A DNA stretch of 64,000 bases. Origin: Intestinibaculum porci. Lineage in GTDB: Bacteria > Bacillota_I > Bacilli_A > Erysipelotrichales > Coprobacillaceae. The position numbers and the translations under genes are program-made. The notes under the pieces are model-generated. The model was given only the letters and a program-made list of their open reading frames with translations, was not told the DNA's origin and did no database searches. Shown here piece after piece: positions 62,570-64,000 of the stretch (the stretch's first letter is position 1; each line of letters opens with the position of its first letter). The stretch covers positions 1,736,001 through 1,800,000 of the forward strand of contig NZ_AP019309.1 in assembly GCF_003925875.1 (NCBI RefSeq), read 5' to 3'.

Positions 62570-63101
62570 GATTGTCTCCTTTCATCATGACCTGGCAGCT
62601 TTTCATTACTTCAATAGCCGCCTGGTGCTTTTCTACGCTCACCCCGGCACAGCAGCTTTCATCACAGTAAATCGGTAATTCCGGCATTTCTGCTTTCGTT
62701 AATAAGGCATTAGAAATAACACAGATATCAGTGCATAAACCGACAAATTCAACTGATTCTAATTGTCCAGCATCATAACGTTTCTTGAGTTCCTTGACTA
62801 AATCAACAGAGCCAAAGGTTGGTTTTTCAAAGATTGGGGCATGTCTTTCCGCTGCGATCTTCGCTAACTCAGGAATTAACTTCCATCCTTTCGTTCCCTT
62901 AATACAATGGGCAACTGGTAATAAATGACCTTCCTGAGTCTCGGCATAATTCTGAGGATGGGTATCTTTAGTAAAGATCAGATCACCATCAAAGGTTTTC
63001 ACTTTTTCTAATAAATGAGGCACCATGGCCTCTGCTTCCTTCGTGCCTAAAGCCCCATCGACAAAATCATTTTGCATATCAATGATAACTAATGTTTTCA
63101 T
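62562..63101 (-). CDS. pncA: Isochorismatase-family cysteine hydrolase, probable nicotinamidase
   Basis: The 179-residue protein has the catalytic Asp in LVIIDMQNDFVDGALGT, the Lys in FTKDTHPQNY and the Cys in FVGLCTDICVISNAL. Metal-binding residues DTH are present. It most likely deamidates nicotinamide to nicotinate for NAD salvage, in line with the NAD(P)H-hydrate repair gene elsewhere in the window. AGGAGCTG precedes the ATG. Substrate assignment within the isochorismatase superfamily is inferred. Confidence 0.85.
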   Translation of the reverse strand: MKTLVIIDMQNDFVDGALGTKEAEAMVPHLLEKVKTFDGDLIFTKDTHPQNYAETQEGHLLPVAHCIKGTKGWKLIPELAKIAAERHAPIFEKPTFGSVDLVKELKKRYDAGQLESVEFVGLCTDICVISNALLTKAEMPELPIYCDESCCAGVSVEKHQAAIEVMKSCQVMMKGDNHE

Positions 63102-63152
63102 AACAATATCAGCTCCTCTTTATCTTTATAGTAACACTTTAAAAATGACTTC

Positions 63153-63185
63153 TAAAGAAAATAATCTTCCCGCAGGAAGATTATT
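63153..63185 (-). terminator. Terminator after the aminotransferase gene
   Basis: An 11-bp stem (AATAATCTTCC/GGAAGATTATT) with a TGCG loop spanning the stop codon is followed by TTCTTTAG on the minus strand. Confidence 0.82.
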
Positions 63186-64000
63186 GAAAACGTTTTAAGA
63201 ATTGACGAAGTTTTCCCATCGCTTCTTGCAGCTGCGCTAAGGAATAAGCATAAGAAATACGGATATACCCTTCGCCAGCTTCGCCAAAAGCACTGCCTGG
63301 TGTCGGAGCTACTCTTTGTTCTTTCACTAAGGCCACACAGAATTCCTCAGACGTCATATGGGTAAACTTAATATTGGAGAAGGTATAGAAAGCCCCTTTA
63401 GGCATAAAGGTCTGTAAGCCCATATCATTTAAAGCTTTGACAAGATAATCACGACGCTGTTTATATTCCTCACGCATCTTAGCAACATCCTGATCACAGC
63501 TCTTTAGCCCTTCTAAAACCGCATACTGGGCAAAAGAATTCGCACAGATAATTCCCAACTGATGAATCTTAACCATTTCACTTAAGAACACTGGATTGGT
63601 TAAAACGTAACCTAAACGCCAGCCCGTCATCGCAAAAGATTTAGAGAAACCATTGATGGTAATAACCTGATCCCTGATTTCATCAAAGGATGCTAGAGAC
63701 GTATACTCTTCATCATAACTTAATTCAGAATAGATCTCATCAGAGATAACGATTAAGTCATGTTTTTGAATAACAGGTACTAACGCCGCCAGTTCCTCTT
63801 TATTCATAAAAGCACCCGTAGGATTATTTGGATAATTCATGATTAATACTTTTGTCTTAGGGGTAATAAGTGATTCTAAGACATCCGCTTCAATTTTAAA
63901 CTCATGTTCTTCATTGAGTGGTAACTTGACCATCTGACCACCCGCTGCTTTCACCGCTGATTCATACGCAACATATCCTGGATTTGTTAAAATGACTTCA
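63181..64000 (-). CDS. PLP-dependent class I/II aminotransferase (C-terminal part)
   Basis: The gene enters from the right edge; about 272 residues are visible, starting EVILTNPGYVAYESAVKAAG. Motifs include MNYPNNPTGAFM (the Asn that binds PLP), VISDEIYSELSYD (Asp, Tyr) and the PLP lysine in TINGFSKSFAMTGWRLGYV. The arginine that binds the substrate carboxylate is in GYIRISYAYS near the end. It is an aspartate/aromatic-type aminotransferase; substrate is undecided. The start codon is outside the window. Confidence 0.93.
   Translation of the reverse strand, partial: EVILTNPGYVAYESAVKAAGGQMVKLPLNEEHEFKIEADVLESLITPKTKVLIMNYPNNPTGAFMNKEELAALVPVIQKHDLIVISDEIYSELSYDEEYTSLASFDEIRDQVITINGFSKSFAMTGWRLGYVLTNPVFLSEMVKIHQLGIICANSFAQYAVLEGLKSCDQDVAKMREEYKQRRDYLVKALNDMGLQTFMPKGAFYTFSNIKFTHMTSEEFCVALVKEQRVAPTPGSAFGEAGEGYIRISYAYSLAQLQEAMGKLRQFLKRFQ

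Overview
The window looks like chromosome from a low-GC Gram-positive bacterium of the Bacillota, most likely an Erysipelotrichales-type gut organism. The evidence is the Bacillota gene order tig-lon-engB and gmk-priA-rsmB-rlmN-stp-prkC-rsgA-rpe-thiN, AGGAGG-type ribosome binding sites, AT-rich intergenic DNA, sigma-A-like promoters, and a tig-side gene resembling a TPR family known from Mollicutes and their relatives. TGA acts as a stop codon (several ATGA stop/start overlaps), so this is not the Mycoplasma code. The genus-level placement is inference.

Region 1 (1-20450) is housekeeping. It holds engB (partial), lon, tig, a TPR-like protein, pfkA, and two tandem tcdA paralogues. These are followed by a tightly overlapping operon for translation, ribosome maturation and cell-wall signalling (priA to thiN), then gmk, and divergently rqcH and pgeF.

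Region 2 (20455-26100) is an accessory patch. It has a large secreted protein, a truncated signal-peptide gene, an IS607-type element (serine recombinase plus TnpB), and an IS110-family element whose transposase is broken at an A6 run. A small secreted protein follows.

Region 3 (26734-36225) holds a response regulator with two unusual, apparently degenerate sensor proteins, translationally coupled to an NAD(P)H-hydrate repair gene. It also has an exported C39-type cysteine peptidase, a membrane-associated GTPase, and a secreted transglutaminase-like protein.

Region 4 (36321-55634) is a type IV pilus locus: pilT, pilB, pilO, pilN, pilM, pilC, pilD, a pilin, and a separate minor-pilin operon. 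Diguanylate cyclases are interleaved and adjacent. PilB starts with two MshEN-like motifs of the kind that bind cyclic di-GMP, so second messenger and motor are probably linked here. One very large prepilin carries carbohydrate-binding-like modules, and another is frameshifted at a G-tract. A degenerate group II intron sits exactly between the convergent pilin and minor-pilin genes, next to a terminator hairpin.

Region 5 (55693-64000) holds a PIN/NYN-like protein, a TauE/SafE permease, a lone PAS protein, an intact IS110/IS1111-type element with perfect 21-bp inverted repeats, a CHASE-GGDEF protein, two uncharacterised proteins, a nicotinamidase-like hydrolase and a partial aminotransferase. 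No tRNA, rRNA or CRISPR array was seen.
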